From contig NZ_QKLU01000008.1 of NCBI RefSeq assembly GCF_003208655.1, positions 273,706 through 337,705 on the forward strand: DNA of 64,000 bases. Reading direction: 5' to 3'. This document shows, in pieces, positions 34,585 through 43,704 of the stretch. Each line of letters begins with the position of its first letter. Position 1 is the stretch's first letter. A program made the position numbers and the translations under genes. The notes beneath the pieces were generated by a model, which saw nothing but the letters and a program-made list of their open reading frames with translations, did no database searches and was not told where the DNA came from. The DNA comes from Pedobacter nutrimenti (lineage in GTDB: Bacteria > Bacteroidota > Bacteroidia > Sphingobacteriales > Sphingobacteriaceae).

Positions 34585-35919
34585 ATGAAAGCATCTGACT
34601 TTGGAGATGATTTCTTCTGGGGGGTGGCTACAGCAGCCGCACAAATTGAAGGCGCATCCGCAAGTTATGGAAAAGGACCATCCATATGGGATACCTTTTC
34701 GAAACGGCCCGGTAAAATTAAAAAAGGCCATCATCCTGAAATGGCCTGTGACTTTTATCATCGCTACAAACAGGACATCGCCCTTTTAAAAAGCCTTGGT
34801 TTTAGCGTGTTCCGTTTTTCCATTTCCTGGTCGAGAATTTTGCCTTCCGGGCAGGGAGCAGTGAACCAGGAAGGCATCCGCTTTTATCACCAGGTGATAG
34901 ATGAATGTCTTTTGCAGGGCATCACCCCTTACATTACCCTTTACCACTGGGATTTACCTGAGGCCCTGGAGCAGGAAGGTGGCTGGACGGCATTTAGCAT
35001 CAATACAGCCTTTAACCATTTTGTAAAAGTCTGTGCAAAAACATATGGGGATAAAGTGAAAAACTGGATCGTACTGAACGAACCTTTTGGTTTTACCTCT
35101 CTGGGTTATATGCTGGGCATACACGCTCCGGGTAAAACCGGGCTGACCAATTTCTTTTCAGCGGTACACCATACCGCGATTGCACAGGCTGAGGGCGGAA
35201 GAATTCTTCGGGCAGAGGTGGCCGGAGCAAATATAGGAACGACATATTCCTGCTCACAAGTGGTTCCCTATACACAAAGTGATGCGGATGTTCTGGCGGC
35301 AAAACGGGTAGACTGTTTAATGAACCGCCTGTTCATAGAACCCGCTTTGGGTATGGGTTATCCGCAGGCAGACTGGGATGTGATGGAAAAATTTTCCATT
35401 AACCACTCTACCTGGAGACATACCGAGCGCCTTACTTTTGATTTTGATTTTATCGGATTACAAAACTATTTCCCGATTACCATAAAATACAATGCCTTTA
35501 TCCCCGTGCTGCAGGCCTGGGAGGTGAAGGCAAAAAGTCGTAAAAAACCACATACCGGCATGGGCTGGGAAATTAATGCAGACAGCTTTTATAATGTAAT
35601 CCGGCAATTTGCCGCTTATCCAAAGGTAAAGAACCTGATTATAACCGAAAACGGTGCTGCTTTTCATGATAAACTGACCGGAACAAGGGTTCATGACCAG
35701 GAAAGAATCAGTTATTTTAAGCTGTATCTGGAGGCTTTGTTGCGCGCTAAAAAAGAAGGCATCAACATCAAAGGCTATATGGCCTGGACCCTGATGGACA
35801 ATTTTGAATGGGCCGAAGGTTATAATGCCCGTTTTGGCCTGGCTTATACCGATTTTAAAACTCAGGAAAGGATTGTGAAGGACTCAGGGCTTTGGTTTCG
35901 GGAATTCCTTAGTCAGTAA
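34585..35919 (+). CDS. glycoside hydrolase family 1 beta-glucosidase
   Basis: 444 aa (beta/alpha)8 enzyme. Acid/base E166 lies in WIVLNEPFGF and nucleophile E355 in LIITENGAAF. The family N-terminal FFWGVATAAAQIEGA is present. No signal peptide, so it hydrolyses imported beta-glucosides in the cytosol. It is preceded by 161 nt without clear genes and followed by a convergent aconitase. Confidence 0.92.
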   Translation: MKASDFGDDFFWGVATAAAQIEGASASYGKGPSIWDTFSKRPGKIKKGHHPEMACDFYHRYKQDIALLKSLGFSVFRFSISWSRILPSGQGAVNQEGIRFYHQVIDECLLQGITPYITLYHWDLPEALEQEGGWTAFSINTAFNHFVKVCAKTYGDKVKNWIVLNEPFGFTSLGYMLGIHAPGKTGLTNFFSAVHHTAIAQAEGGRILRAEVAGANIGTTYSCSQVVPYTQSDADVLAAKRVDCLMNRLFIEPALGMGYPQADWDVMEKFSINHSTWRHTERLTFDFDFIGLQNYFPITIKYNAFIPVLQAWEVKAKSRKKPHTGMGWEINADSFYNVIRQFAAYPKVKNLIITENGAAFHDKLTGTRVHDQERISYFKLYLEALLRAKKEGINIKGYMAWTLMDNFEWAEGYNARFGLAYTDFKTQERIVKDSGLWFREFLSQ

Positions 35920-36055
35920 CTTTGCAGGGAATAGGATCAATCCTGACAAATCTGGCAAACGCTATTCCAGGACTGGCGCCTGACCAGGCTCCCTGAAAGC
36001 GGAGCATCTGAACCCTTCCATCCAACATCTATAAAAAAACCAACCAGGGTCCATT

Positions 36056-36086
36056 AAAAAAGGCCATCCCTGGGGATAGCCTTTTG
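36056..36086 (-). terminator. terminator after aconitase
   Basis: On the minus strand aaaaggctatcc-type and ggatggcctttt-type arms pair with one internal mismatch around a tight loop, followed by six Ts, 22 nt after the aconitase stop. Confidence 0.65.
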
Positions 36087-36107
36087 TTTATATACAATAT
36101 AAAAACT

Positions 36108-38384
36108 TTATGCGTTTTTAGCAGCAGCTTCTCTGCGGATGATGTTTAATGCACCTCCTGCTTTGAACCATTCAATCTGCTGGGCGTTGTAGCTGTGGTT
36201 CACTTTAATCTCCTCTTTAGAACCGTCTTTGTGGTTTAACACAACCGTAAGGGGAACATTAGGGGTAAATTCAGTTAAGCCAATGATGTCAATTACGTCG
36301 TCCTCCTGAATCTTGTCATAATCCTCTTTGTTCGCGAAGGTTAAGCCAAGCATACCTTGTTTTTTAAGGTTTGTTTCGTGAATACGCGCAAAAGATTTAA
36401 CCAGTACGGCACGAACACCCAGGTGACGTGGCTCCATGGCGGCATGCTCACGGCTGGATCCTTCACCATAGTTCTCGTCACCAACCACGATAGAACCAAT
36501 TCCTGCAGCTTTATATGCACGTTGTGTAGCTGGTACAGGACCGTACTCTCCGGTCAGTTCATTTTTAACATTGTCTGTTTTCTCATTAAAGAAATTGACC
36601 GCACCGATCAGCATGTTGTTGGAAATGTTGTCCAGGTGACCACGGAATTTTAACCACGGACCAGCCATAGAGATGTGGTCAGTAGTACATTTTCCTTTTG
36701 CTTTGATCAGCAACCTTAAACCTTTAAGATCAGTACCTTCCCAGGCTTTGAAAGGATCAAGCAATTGTAAACGGTGAGAAGTAGGGGAAACGATCACCTG
36801 TACACCACTGCCGTCCGCAGCAGGTGCCTGGAAGCCGGCATCATCTACATCAAAACCTTTTGGCGGTAATTCGTGGCCAGTAGGCTCGTCCAGTTTTACC
36901 TGTTCGCCATTGGCATTGGTCAGGGTATCGGTTAGCGGGTTAAAGCTCAGATCACCTGCAATTGCCAGGGCTGTGACCACCTCGGGAGAGGCCACAAAAG
37001 CAAAAGTATTTGGGTTACCATCTGCACGTTTTGCAAAATTCCTGTTAAAGGAGTGTACAATGGTGTTTTTTTCTTGTTTTTCGGCACCAACCCTGTCCCA
37101 CATTCCAATACATGGACCACAGGCATTGGTAAATACAGTTGCCCCGATTTCTTTAAATACATCCAGGAAACCATCACGGTCAATGGTATAACGGATCTGT
37201 TCTGAACCCGGGTTAATGCAATACTGGGCATTGGTTTTTAAGCCTTTGGCCGAAACCTGTTTGGCGATGCTTACCGCGCGTGAAATATCTTCATAAGAAG
37301 AGTTGGTACAAGAACCGATCAGGCCCACTTCCACTTTAGTTGGCCATCCGTTTTCTTTTGCCACCTCTTTCATTTTTGAAATCGGCGTAGCCAGATCTGG
37401 TGTAAAAGGACCATTCAGATATGGTTCCAGTTCAGAAAGATTAATCTCAATCAGTTGATCGAAGTATTTATCCGGATTGGCATAAACTTCAGGGTCACCG
37501 GTTAAATGCGCTTTAATCTGGTTGGCTGCATCGGCAACGTCGGCACGGTTGGTGGCACGCAGGTAACGTTCCATGCTTTCATCGTAACCGAAAGTCGAGG
37601 TTGTTGCCCCAATTTCAGCACCCATATTACAAATGGTGCCTTTACCGGTACAGCTCATGTTGTTTGCACCTTCACCAAAATATTCAACAATAGCTCCGGT
37701 ACCACCTTTTACCGTCAGGATACCTGCTACTTTTAAAATCACGTCTTTAGGAGAAGTCCATCCGTTTAATTTTCCGGTTAACTTCACACCAATTAATTTA
37801 GGGAATTTAAGCTCCCATGGAAGACCTGCCATGACGTCGCAGGCATCAGCACCACCCACTCCGATGGCCACCATACCCAAACCACCGGCATTTACCGTGT
37901 GGGAGTCTGTTCCGATCATCATTCCGCCTGGAAAAGCATAGTTTTCCAAAACCACCTGGTGAATAATACCTGCTCCCGGTTTCCAGAAGCCGATACCATA
38001 TTTATTGGAAACAGAAGCCAGGAAGTCAAATACTTCTTTGCTTTCTGTATTGGCTGCTGGCAAATCCTGCTCAGCGCCATATTTAGCTGTAATTAAGTGG
38101 TCGCAGTGTACGGTCGAAGGTACCGCAACTTTAGGCCTGCCAGCCTGCATGAACTGCAGTAAAGCCATTTGGGCCGTAGCATCCTGCATAGCTACCCGAT
38201 CAGGAGCAAAATCTACATAGTCAGTACCTCTTACATAGGATGTGCTGGTGTTTTCATCCCAAAGGTGCGTATATAAAATTTTCTCTGAAAGTGTTAAAGG
38301 TCTGCCTACTAGTTTACGGGCCGCCTCTACACGGGGTCCGAAGTTTGCATACACCTTTTTGATCATATCTATATCAAAAGCCAT
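36108..38384 (-). CDS. acn: aconitate hydratase
   Basis: 758 aa, the mitochondrial-like aconitase length. [4Fe-4S] ligands are C359 (GSCTNSS) and C422/C425 (NACGPCIGMW). The early GTDSHTVNAGGLG and the swivel-domain GDENYGEGSSREHAAMEPR bind substrate. It interconverts citrate and isocitrate in the TCA cycle. It is transcribed alone. Its 5' region to the next gene is 287 nt and holds two inverted repeats. Confidence 0.95.
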   Translation of the reverse strand: MAFDIDMIKKVYANFGPRVEAARKLVGRPLTLSEKILYTHLWDENTSTSYVRGTDYVDFAPDRVAMQDATAQMALLQFMQAGRPKVAVPSTVHCDHLITAKYGAEQDLPAANTESKEVFDFLASVSNKYGIGFWKPGAGIIHQVVLENYAFPGGMMIGTDSHTVNAGGLGMVAIGVGGADACDVMAGLPWELKFPKLIGVKLTGKLNGWTSPKDVILKVAGILTVKGGTGAIVEYFGEGANNMSCTGKGTICNMGAEIGATTSTFGYDESMERYLRATNRADVADAANQIKAHLTGDPEVYANPDKYFDQLIEINLSELEPYLNGPFTPDLATPISKMKEVAKENGWPTKVEVGLIGSCTNSSYEDISRAVSIAKQVSAKGLKTNAQYCINPGSEQIRYTIDRDGFLDVFKEIGATVFTNACGPCIGMWDRVGAEKQEKNTIVHSFNRNFAKRADGNPNTFAFVASPEVVTALAIAGDLSFNPLTDTLTNANGEQVKLDEPTGHELPPKGFDVDDAGFQAPAADGSGVQVIVSPTSHRLQLLDPFKAWEGTDLKGLRLLIKAKGKCTTDHISMAGPWLKFRGHLDNISNNMLIGAVNFFNEKTDNVKNELTGEYGPVPATQRAYKAAGIGSIVVGDENYGEGSSREHAAMEPRHLGVRAVLVKSFARIHETNLKKQGMLGLTFANKEDYDKIQEDDVIDIIGLTEFTPNVPLTVVLNHKDGSKEEIKVNHSYNAQQIEWFKAGGALNIIRREAAAKNA

Positions 38385-38474
38385 TGATAATCTGTGTTAA
38401 AAGGTAATATATTAGAATTATTTGTAGCGAATTTACAAAAAAAAACAGGGCTGAGTGATCATCCGCAGATCATT

Positions 38475-38503
38475 ATATTATTTATACATATTCTAAATAA
38501 TAT
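38475..38503. repeat. AT-rich inverted repeat upstream of aconitase
   Basis: atattattta (38475-38484) and taaataatat (38494-38503) form a 10-bp perfect inverted repeat with a 9-nt spacer. Flanking cagat/atctg extend it beyond a 6-nt bulge. It lies about 90 nt upstream of the aconitase start. Confidence 0.5.
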
Positions 38504-38556
38504 CTGTAGCATGGCAGAGGTGGTGGCAGCTTTAAAAGGACGTTCAATTGCGGACA

Positions 38557-38580
38557 ATACTGTTCATAAATGAACAGTAT
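38557..38580. repeat. operator-like palindrome ATACTGTTCAT-N2-ATGAACAGTAT
   Basis: A perfect 11-bp inverted repeat with a 2-nt spacer, not followed by a T-tract, 173 nt upstream of the aconitase ATG and about 90 nt after the deacetylase stop. Symmetry and spacing suit a dimeric regulator. The rest of the 287-nt gap (38385-38671) holds no gene I can support. Confidence 0.55.
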
Positions 38581-38671
38581 GGATAAAATGCCTTCCGTTA
38601 ATGTGTTGTTGTACGGTTGTTTATGCGTTTTTTTTTGTTCTGGCCTGAACTTAGTGTAAAGCCCACGAAGA

Positions 38672-39289
38672 CTATAGTGCTTTAAAACTATAGCCTTGTT
38701 CACTGAAGTACTGTAAGGCACGCGGAAGGGTATATTCCAATCGCTCAAAAGCTTTCAGGCTATCGTGAAAAACAACAATAGAGCCATTAACCGTATGTTT
38801 AATCACATTAGTAAAACAGGTATGGGGATCAAGCTTCAGGTCAAAATCACCGCTGAGCACATCCCACATAATGATTTGTACATCAGGCATCAGCTTTCTT
38901 ATGGCTTTTACCTGGGATTTTTTAATCCGGCCATATGGCGGACGAAAGAGCTTGGTAGCGGTTAGCTCCTGACATTTACTGAAGTTCTGAACATAGGCTT
39001 CATTTTCCGTTTTCCATCCTTTAAGGTGGTTGAAGGTATGATTGCCTATACTATGCCCTTCCTCTTTCAGACGTTTAAAAACCGCAGGATGCTTCATAAT
39101 ATTATCGCCAATACAAAAGAATGTTGCCTTAGCATTAAAGCTTTTTAAAGTTTTTAAAACAAAGTCTGTAACATCGGGTATAGGTCCGTCGTCAAAGGTT
39201 AAATAAATGACTTTGTCAGAGCGGGTTTTGTTCCAGACCAAAGATGGGTAATACCATTTTAACAGAAGAGGAGATTTAACCAGATACAT
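38672..39289 (-). CDS. polysaccharide deacetylase family protein
   Basis: 205 aa from ATG 39289. NodB-domain motifs: TFDDG with D33-D34, the metal-binding H84 and H88 in SIGNHTFNH, and RPPYG near residue 116. A C-terminal GSIVVFHDS completes the active site. The N terminus has a short hydrophobic stretch but no clear signal peptide. It likely removes N- or O-acetyl groups from cell-wall or surface glycans; the substrate is unknown. Confidence 0.87.
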   Translation of the reverse strand: MYLVKSPLLLKWYYPSLVWNKTRSDKVIYLTFDDGPIPDVTDFVLKTLKSFNAKATFFCIGDNIMKHPAVFKRLKEEGHSIGNHTFNHLKGWKTENEAYVQNFSKCQELTATKLFRPPYGRIKKSQVKAIRKLMPDVQIIMWDVLSGDFDLKLDPHTCFTNVIKHTVNGSIVVFHDSLKAFERLEYTLPRALQYFSEQGYSFKAL

Positions 39290-39372
39290 GCCCAAAGGTA
39301 TAAAATGTACCGGCTGTATTGAAATTTACAAAATCAGTTAGTTGTTTATCGAATTATTGTGAAATTAGAATT

Positions 39373-40749
39373 ATGAAAATATATAGTGCGTTACCCAAAA
39401 TCGGTTTGATCCTGTCGGTTGTATTTACAACAGGCTTTGTACAAAAGTCGATGGCACAACAAGTGATTACCATCCAGGAAGCAATTGATAAAACACTTAG
39501 CGGTAACTTACAGGTAAAACAGGCGAAGTTAAGCGAAAGTATTTCTGAAGAAGACTTAAGTCAGGCCAAATATGCCTTGCTGCCGAGTTTTAATAATAGT
39601 AATAGCTACAACATCAATTTTGGACGGAGTTTAGACCAATCTACCTATACTTATAACAACCGCCAGTTCTCCTCCTACAATGGGAGTGTGTCTGGTAATG
39701 TGGTTTTGTTCCAAGGGCTTCAAAAGCTCAATCAGATTAAACAGAACAGATTGTTGTTTACTGCAGATAAAACCAATACGGAAAAAGTAAAGAACGATTT
39801 GATTTTACAGGTTGTAACGGCTTATATGCAGATTTTGTATAATAAAGACCTTTTAAAAGCTTCAGACCAACAGCTGGCTGTATCCAAACAGCAGCTGGAC
39901 GTGCAGCAGCAATTGCTGGATGTAGGCAATAAAACCCTGGCCGATTTATCCCAGGCAAAAGCCCAGCTGGCGACTTCCGAACTCAACAGGACCAATGCCG
40001 AAAATGCACTGACCATATCTTATCTGACCTTGGCACAGCTGATGGAAATCCCGTCCTCTTCCAAATACGAAGTACAGGCGCCGGTTCTATCGAGCTTTAA
40101 TAAACCTTCAGTAAACTATGATCCAGATCAGGTTTATGGTCAGGCCATGGCTACTTTTCCGGATATTAAATTAGCAGGCTTGAGAACAGAAGCCTCCAAA
40201 AAAGGAATTGAGGTAGCCAAAGGAAATTATTATCCCAAACTGACTTTCGGTGGAACGCTCGCTTCCAACTTTGCCAGTACCAACAAACGCATTTTGCCAG
40301 GTGGAGTGCCTGACCCCTCAGCTTATCACTTTTTTGATCAGATCAAAGATAACTTTGGTCAATCTATTGGATTTAGCCTGAGTGTGCCAATTTTTAATGG
40401 TTTCCAGGCCAGGTCATCGGTAAGAAAAGCAAAAATCAGCTATCTTCAGAATCAGACACAGGAGCAACTTGCCAAAAACAACCTGAACAAAGTGATTTAC
40501 CAGGCTGTTGCCGATTTAAAAGCTGCAGAAAGTAATTATGCTTCGACCACAAACACGTTTCTGGCGCAAAAAGATGCTTTTAATGTGATTGAGCAGCGTT
40601 ATGCGGTTGGGCTAGTGAATTCACTAGATTACAGTACTTCTCTAAGCAACAAGAACAAAGCAGAAGTAGATATGATCCGGGCCAAGTATGATCTGCTGTT
40701 TAAAGCAAAAGTGATTGATTATTATTTAGGAAAACAAATTATATTTTAA
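39373..40749 (+). CDS. TolC family outer-membrane efflux protein
   Basis: 458 aa from ATG 39373. The signal peptide runs MKIYSALPKIGLILSVVFTT to about MAQQ. The two long helical/beta-barrel repeats of TolC are visible, with ITIQEAIDKTLSGNLQVKQA at the start and LSVPIFNGFQARSSVRKAKI in the second repeat. It forms the outer-membrane duct of a tripartite exporter. The adaptor gene follows 38 nt later. Confidence 0.9.
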   Translation: MKIYSALPKIGLILSVVFTTGFVQKSMAQQVITIQEAIDKTLSGNLQVKQAKLSESISEEDLSQAKYALLPSFNNSNSYNINFGRSLDQSTYTYNNRQFSSYNGSVSGNVVLFQGLQKLNQIKQNRLLFTADKTNTEKVKNDLILQVVTAYMQILYNKDLLKASDQQLAVSKQQLDVQQQLLDVGNKTLADLSQAKAQLATSELNRTNAENALTISYLTLAQLMEIPSSSKYEVQAPVLSSFNKPSVNYDPDQVYGQAMATFPDIKLAGLRTEASKKGIEVAKGNYYPKLTFGGTLASNFASTNKRILPGGVPDPSAYHFFDQIKDNFGQSIGFSLSVPIFNGFQARSSVRKAKISYLQNQTQEQLAKNNLNKVIYQAVADLKAAESNYASTTNTFLAQKDAFNVIEQRYAVGLVNSLDYSTSLSNKNKAEVDMIRAKYDLLFKAKVIDYYLGKQIIF

Positions 40750-40787
40750 TACAGCTTAGCATCAATAAACAATAAAACAACAAATCA

Positions 40788-42161
40788 ATGAAACTCAAAC
40801 ACATTATCATAGCCGTCGTTGTACTCATCGCCTTAGTGGTTGTTCTTAAAGTAACCGGCGTAATAGGGGGCAGCGGGGTCGAAAAAGTAACGGTGGAAAA
40901 AGCAGCCGACCGGGAAGTGGTTGAAACAGTTACCGCAAGCGGTAAGGTTCAGCCCGAGACAGAGGTCAAGCTAAGTTCTGAGGTTTCAGGAGAAGTTGTG
41001 GAATTGTTGGTGAAAGAAGGCGATGTGGTTAAGAAAGGCCAGTTGCTTTGTAAAGTTCGTCCGGACGTTTTGAAGTCTGGTTATGACCGTGCAGTAGCCG
41101 CTTTCAGTTCCCAGAAATCATCTGTCGCTTCAGCGGCGCAATTGCTCAAACAAAATGAAGCCAATTTTGTGAATGCTGAAGCAACTTATAAACGTAATGT
41201 AGAGTTGTTTGGCAAAAAGGTGATATCTGCTTCAGAGTTTGACGCAGCAAAAGCGACTTACCTGACCGCCAAGACAAATCTGGCCAAGTCCAAAGAAGAC
41301 CTGAATGCTGCCAAATTTCAAATGGACCAATTTAGTGCCAGCGCCCAGGAGGCAAATGCCAATTTAGCTAAAGCCACCATCTTTGCCCCTGTAGATGGGG
41401 TAATCTCAAAACTTTCTGTTGAAAAGGGAGACCGTATCCTTGGAACAGCCCAAATGGCAGGAACAGAAATCATGAGAATTTCAGATCTGGCCAAAATGGA
41501 AGTCAGGGTGGATGTAAATGAAAATGACATCAACAGGGTCAATGTTGGTGATAAAGCGACCATAGAAGTAGATGCTTTTGCGGACAAGAAATTTAAAGGT
41601 GTAGTCCGGGAAATTGCCAGTTCTTCCAAAGATATCGGGACGACAGCGACTTCTTCGGTAGATCAGGTGACCAATTTTGTGGTAAAAGTGCGCGTTTTGC
41701 CAGATTCTTATACAGATGTTAAAAGCGGGGCAAAAGATTTGCCATCTCCTTTCAGACCAGGACTTTCTGCCAGTGTGGATATAGAAAGCGAATCCCTAAA
41801 AGGCTTGTCTATTCCTATCCAATCTGTTTTTACAGAGAAAAAATCTTCCACAGACAAACCTAAAGGAGGGGATGATGAGGATAATGGTGAAAATAGTGAT
41901 AAAAAGGATAAACAAAAAAGCAAGCTGGCGGATAAAACCGTTAAGCAGTATGTGTATACTTTCAATAACGGAACCGTTAAAAAAGTAGAAGTGACTACAG
42001 GTATCCAGAACGACAGGTACATCATTGTGAAGTCGGGAATAAAAGCAGGAACCGAAGTGGTTACAGGTCCATATTCCGCCATCCAGAACCGATTAAAGGA
42101 TGGTGCTAAAGTAGAAAAAACTTCTAAAGATCAGCTCTTTGCAAGCCCTTCGAAAAAGTAA
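40788..42161 (+). CDS. HlyD/MacA-type periplasmic adaptor
   Basis: 457 aa. One N-terminal membrane helix (MKLKHIIIAVVVLIALVVVL), then the lipoyl halves (VKLSSEVSGEVVELLVKEGD and IFAPVDGVISKLSVEKGD) around a coiled-coil hairpin rich in Ala/Lys/Gln. A long acidic/Lys-rich insert (DKPKGGDDEDNGENSDKKDK) precedes the C-terminal domain. It pairs with the TolC protein, but no inner-membrane ABC or RND pump gene follows; gpsA does. Confidence 0.88.
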   Translation: MKLKHIIIAVVVLIALVVVLKVTGVIGGSGVEKVTVEKAADREVVETVTASGKVQPETEVKLSSEVSGEVVELLVKEGDVVKKGQLLCKVRPDVLKSGYDRAVAAFSSQKSSVASAAQLLKQNEANFVNAEATYKRNVELFGKKVISASEFDAAKATYLTAKTNLAKSKEDLNAAKFQMDQFSASAQEANANLAKATIFAPVDGVISKLSVEKGDRILGTAQMAGTEIMRISDLAKMEVRVDVNENDINRVNVGDKATIEVDAFADKKFKGVVREIASSSKDIGTTATSSVDQVTNFVVKVRVLPDSYTDVKSGAKDLPSPFRPGLSASVDIESESLKGLSIPIQSVFTEKKSSTDKPKGGDDEDNGENSDKKDKQKSKLADKTVKQYVYTFNNGTVKKVEVTTGIQNDRYIIVKSGIKAGTEVVTGPYSAIQNRLKDGAKVEKTSKDQLFASPSKK

Positions 42162-42193
42162 GGCAAAGCAATCGCAATAAATTGAGTAAATTG

Positions 42194-42226
42194 TCCCGGT
42201 TAATTCTGATTAACCGGGATTTTTAT
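42194..42226 (+). terminator. intrinsic terminator after the adaptor gene
   Basis: tcccggttaat and attaaccggga form an 11-bp perfect stem with a 4-nt loop and a following T-tract, 10 nt before the gpsA start. It confirms that the TolC-adaptor unit ends here. Confidence 0.88.
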
Positions 42227-42235
42227 TTATACCAT

Positions 42236-43234
42236 ATGGGGCCAAAAGTTGCAATGATTGGTGGGGGTAGCTGGGCTACAGCCATCATAAAAATGCTTTC
42301 AGATAACATCACCGAAAAAGAGCTGTTCTGGTGGATGAGAAACACCGAAGCCATAGAGCACATCAAAAAATACAGACACAATCCAAATTATTTAAGTTCA
42401 GTAGAAATCCGTATTCCTGAAGCCAATATTTCCGATCAGATCAGGGAAATGATTGCGTCAGCAGATTATGTGGTCCTGAATGTCCCTGCTGCTTTCCTGA
42501 AAGAAACCCTGAAGGAGTTGGGACCAAAGGACCTGGAAGGAAAAAAGATCGTTTCTGCAATTAAAGGTATTGTACCTGATGAAAACCAGATCATTGGCGA
42601 ATTTTTAAATGAAAAATTTGGTGTTCCCCTGGAAAATATCCTGGTCATCAGCGGGCCCTGCCATGCAGAAGAGGTGGCCTTGGAAAAGCTTTCCTATCTG
42701 ACCATAGCTTCTGTTAGTACCGTTCATGCAGAAGAATTTGCCGGTATGCTCAATACCAGGTATATCCGGACAAATGTGTCGGACGATATTTTTGGGACAG
42801 AATATGCAGCGGTATTGAAAAATATTTATGCCGTGGCCAGCGGAATTTGCCATGGGGTAGGTTATGGCGATAATTTTCAGGCCGTACTCATTTCAAATGC
42901 AATCCGCGAAATTGACCGTTTTGTAAATGCGGTGCATCCGATATCCAGAGATATTAAAGAATCGGCCTACCTGGGAGACTTGCTGGTGACGGCTTATTCC
43001 CAGTTCAGCAGGAACAGGACCTTTGGAAATATGATTGGTAAAGGCTATACGGTTAAATCTGCCCAGCTGGAAATGAATATGATTGCAGAAGGCTATTATG
43101 CGGTGAATTGTATGCACGTGATCAACAAGAAATACAAAGTAGATATGCCCATCAGCAGGGCTGTTTATGCCATCCTTTACGAAAAGCATTCTCCGGTTAT
43201 TGAAATGAAATTACTTAGCGAACAGTTGAATTGA
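42236..43234 (+). CDS. gpsA: NAD(P)H-dependent glycerol-3-phosphate dehydrogenase
   Basis: 332 aa from ATG 42236 (MGPKVAMIGGGSWATAIIKM); a TTG extension from 42182 would run through the terminator. GGGSWATA is the dinucleotide loop. SAIKGIVPDENQ and the C-domain AAVLKNIYAVASGICHGVGY carry conserved catalytic and substrate residues. It makes sn-glycerol-3-phosphate for phospholipids. The ATG is only 10 nt from the terminator T-run, so its promoter may lie within the adaptor gene's end. Confidence 0.9.
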   Translation: MGPKVAMIGGGSWATAIIKMLSDNITEKELFWWMRNTEAIEHIKKYRHNPNYLSSVEIRIPEANISDQIREMIASADYVVLNVPAAFLKETLKELGPKDLEGKKIVSAIKGIVPDENQIIGEFLNEKFGVPLENILVISGPCHAEEVALEKLSYLTIASVSTVHAEEFAGMLNTRYIRTNVSDDIFGTEYAAVLKNIYAVASGICHGVGYGDNFQAVLISNAIREIDRFVNAVHPISRDIKESAYLGDLLVTAYSQFSRNRTFGNMIGKGYTVKSAQLEMNMIAEGYYAVNCMHVINKKYKVDMPISRAVYAILYEKHSPVIEMKLLSEQLN

Positions 43235-43280
43235 AGCAAACAATTTGAACAGAAAGCTGTTATAGCTGAAAAGGATCACT

Positions 43281-43604
43281 ATGAATAAGAAATTTTTTTC
43301 AGGGCTATTGGCCCTTGGATTGCTAGCCTCGGTTGCGCTCTCAGCACAAGCCCAGGAAAAGAAAAAAGAATCTTTAGGAAAAAAGATTGAAAAAACTGCC
43401 GATAAAGTGGGCAATAAAACCGCAGAGGTGGCCGTAAAAGGGACCTCTAAAATCGGGGATAAAACCTGGAAAGGCAAAATGGCCCCCGATGGTTCCGATG
43501 TTTACATCAACAATAAAAACCGGAAATACTATGTCAATAAAAAAGGGGCAAAAGTATATTTGAAAGCCTCTGAAATTAAAACCAGACCGGAAAAAAAGAG
43601 TTAA
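43281..43604 (+). CDS. small basic exported protein of unknown function
   Basis: 107 aa. The signal peptide runs MNKKFFSGLLALGLLASVAL to AQAQ. The mature part has a Lys/Asp/Thr-rich helix-prone stretch (KKIEKTADKVGNKTAEVAVK) and a C-terminal basic/Tyr motif (GSDVYINNKNRKYYVNKKGA), faintly like the 'PBCV basic adaptor' repeat; I would not rely on that. It starts 46 nt after gpsA on the same strand and ends in its own terminator. Confidence 0.65.
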   Translation: MNKKFFSGLLALGLLASVALSAQAQEKKKESLGKKIEKTADKVGNKTAEVAVKGTSKIGDKTWKGKMAPDGSDVYINNKNRKYYVNKKGAKVYLKASEIKTRPEKKS

Positions 43605-43622
43605 AAACATGGAAAGAAGATG

Positions 43623-43655
43623 AAAAAGCCAGGATGTTTGTCCTGGCTTTTTTTC
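43623..43655 (+). terminator. intrinsic terminator after the small basic protein gene
   Basis: aaaagccagga and tcctggctttt form an 11-bp stem with a 6-nt loop, with flanking A- and T-tracts. Confidence 0.85.
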
Positions 43656-43670
43656 TTTGTAATATTTTTG

Positions 43671-43701
43671 TATAAATACTACCAATAAAGTAGTATTTAT
43701 A
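43671..43701. promoter_or_regulatory. operator-like palindrome in the TonB-receptor promoter
   Basis: TATAAATACTAC-N7-GTAGTATTTATA is a perfect 12-bp inverted repeat. It ends 3 nt before the -7 box and covers the -33 region. The TACTAC/GTAGTA half-sites recall BlaI/MecI operators, though the spacing is longer here. Repression of the receptor gene by such a dimer is inferred. Confidence 0.65.
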
Positions 43702-43704
43702 AGA

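Noticed and set aside
34480..34605. Open frame of about 37 codons before the GH1 gene (reads KVNLTGLSLPSKGALAKETT)
   Set aside because: No start codon, overlaps the GH1 start region and no recognisable similarity; could be a gene remnant but unsupported.
35920..36055. ggaatag/ctattcc pairing in the GH1-aconitase gap as a structured RNA
   Set aside because: A single 7-bp pairing over a long loop between convergent genes; no other support.
38557..38580. LexA (SOS) box
   Set aside because: CTGT and ACAG half-sites are present but spaced 10 instead of 8, and no SOS gene is adjacent.
38482..38748. 88-codon minus-strand ORF overlapping the deacetylase gene
   Set aside because: Out of frame with the deacetylase, low-complexity and crossing the palindromes; no family character and no ribosome-binding site.
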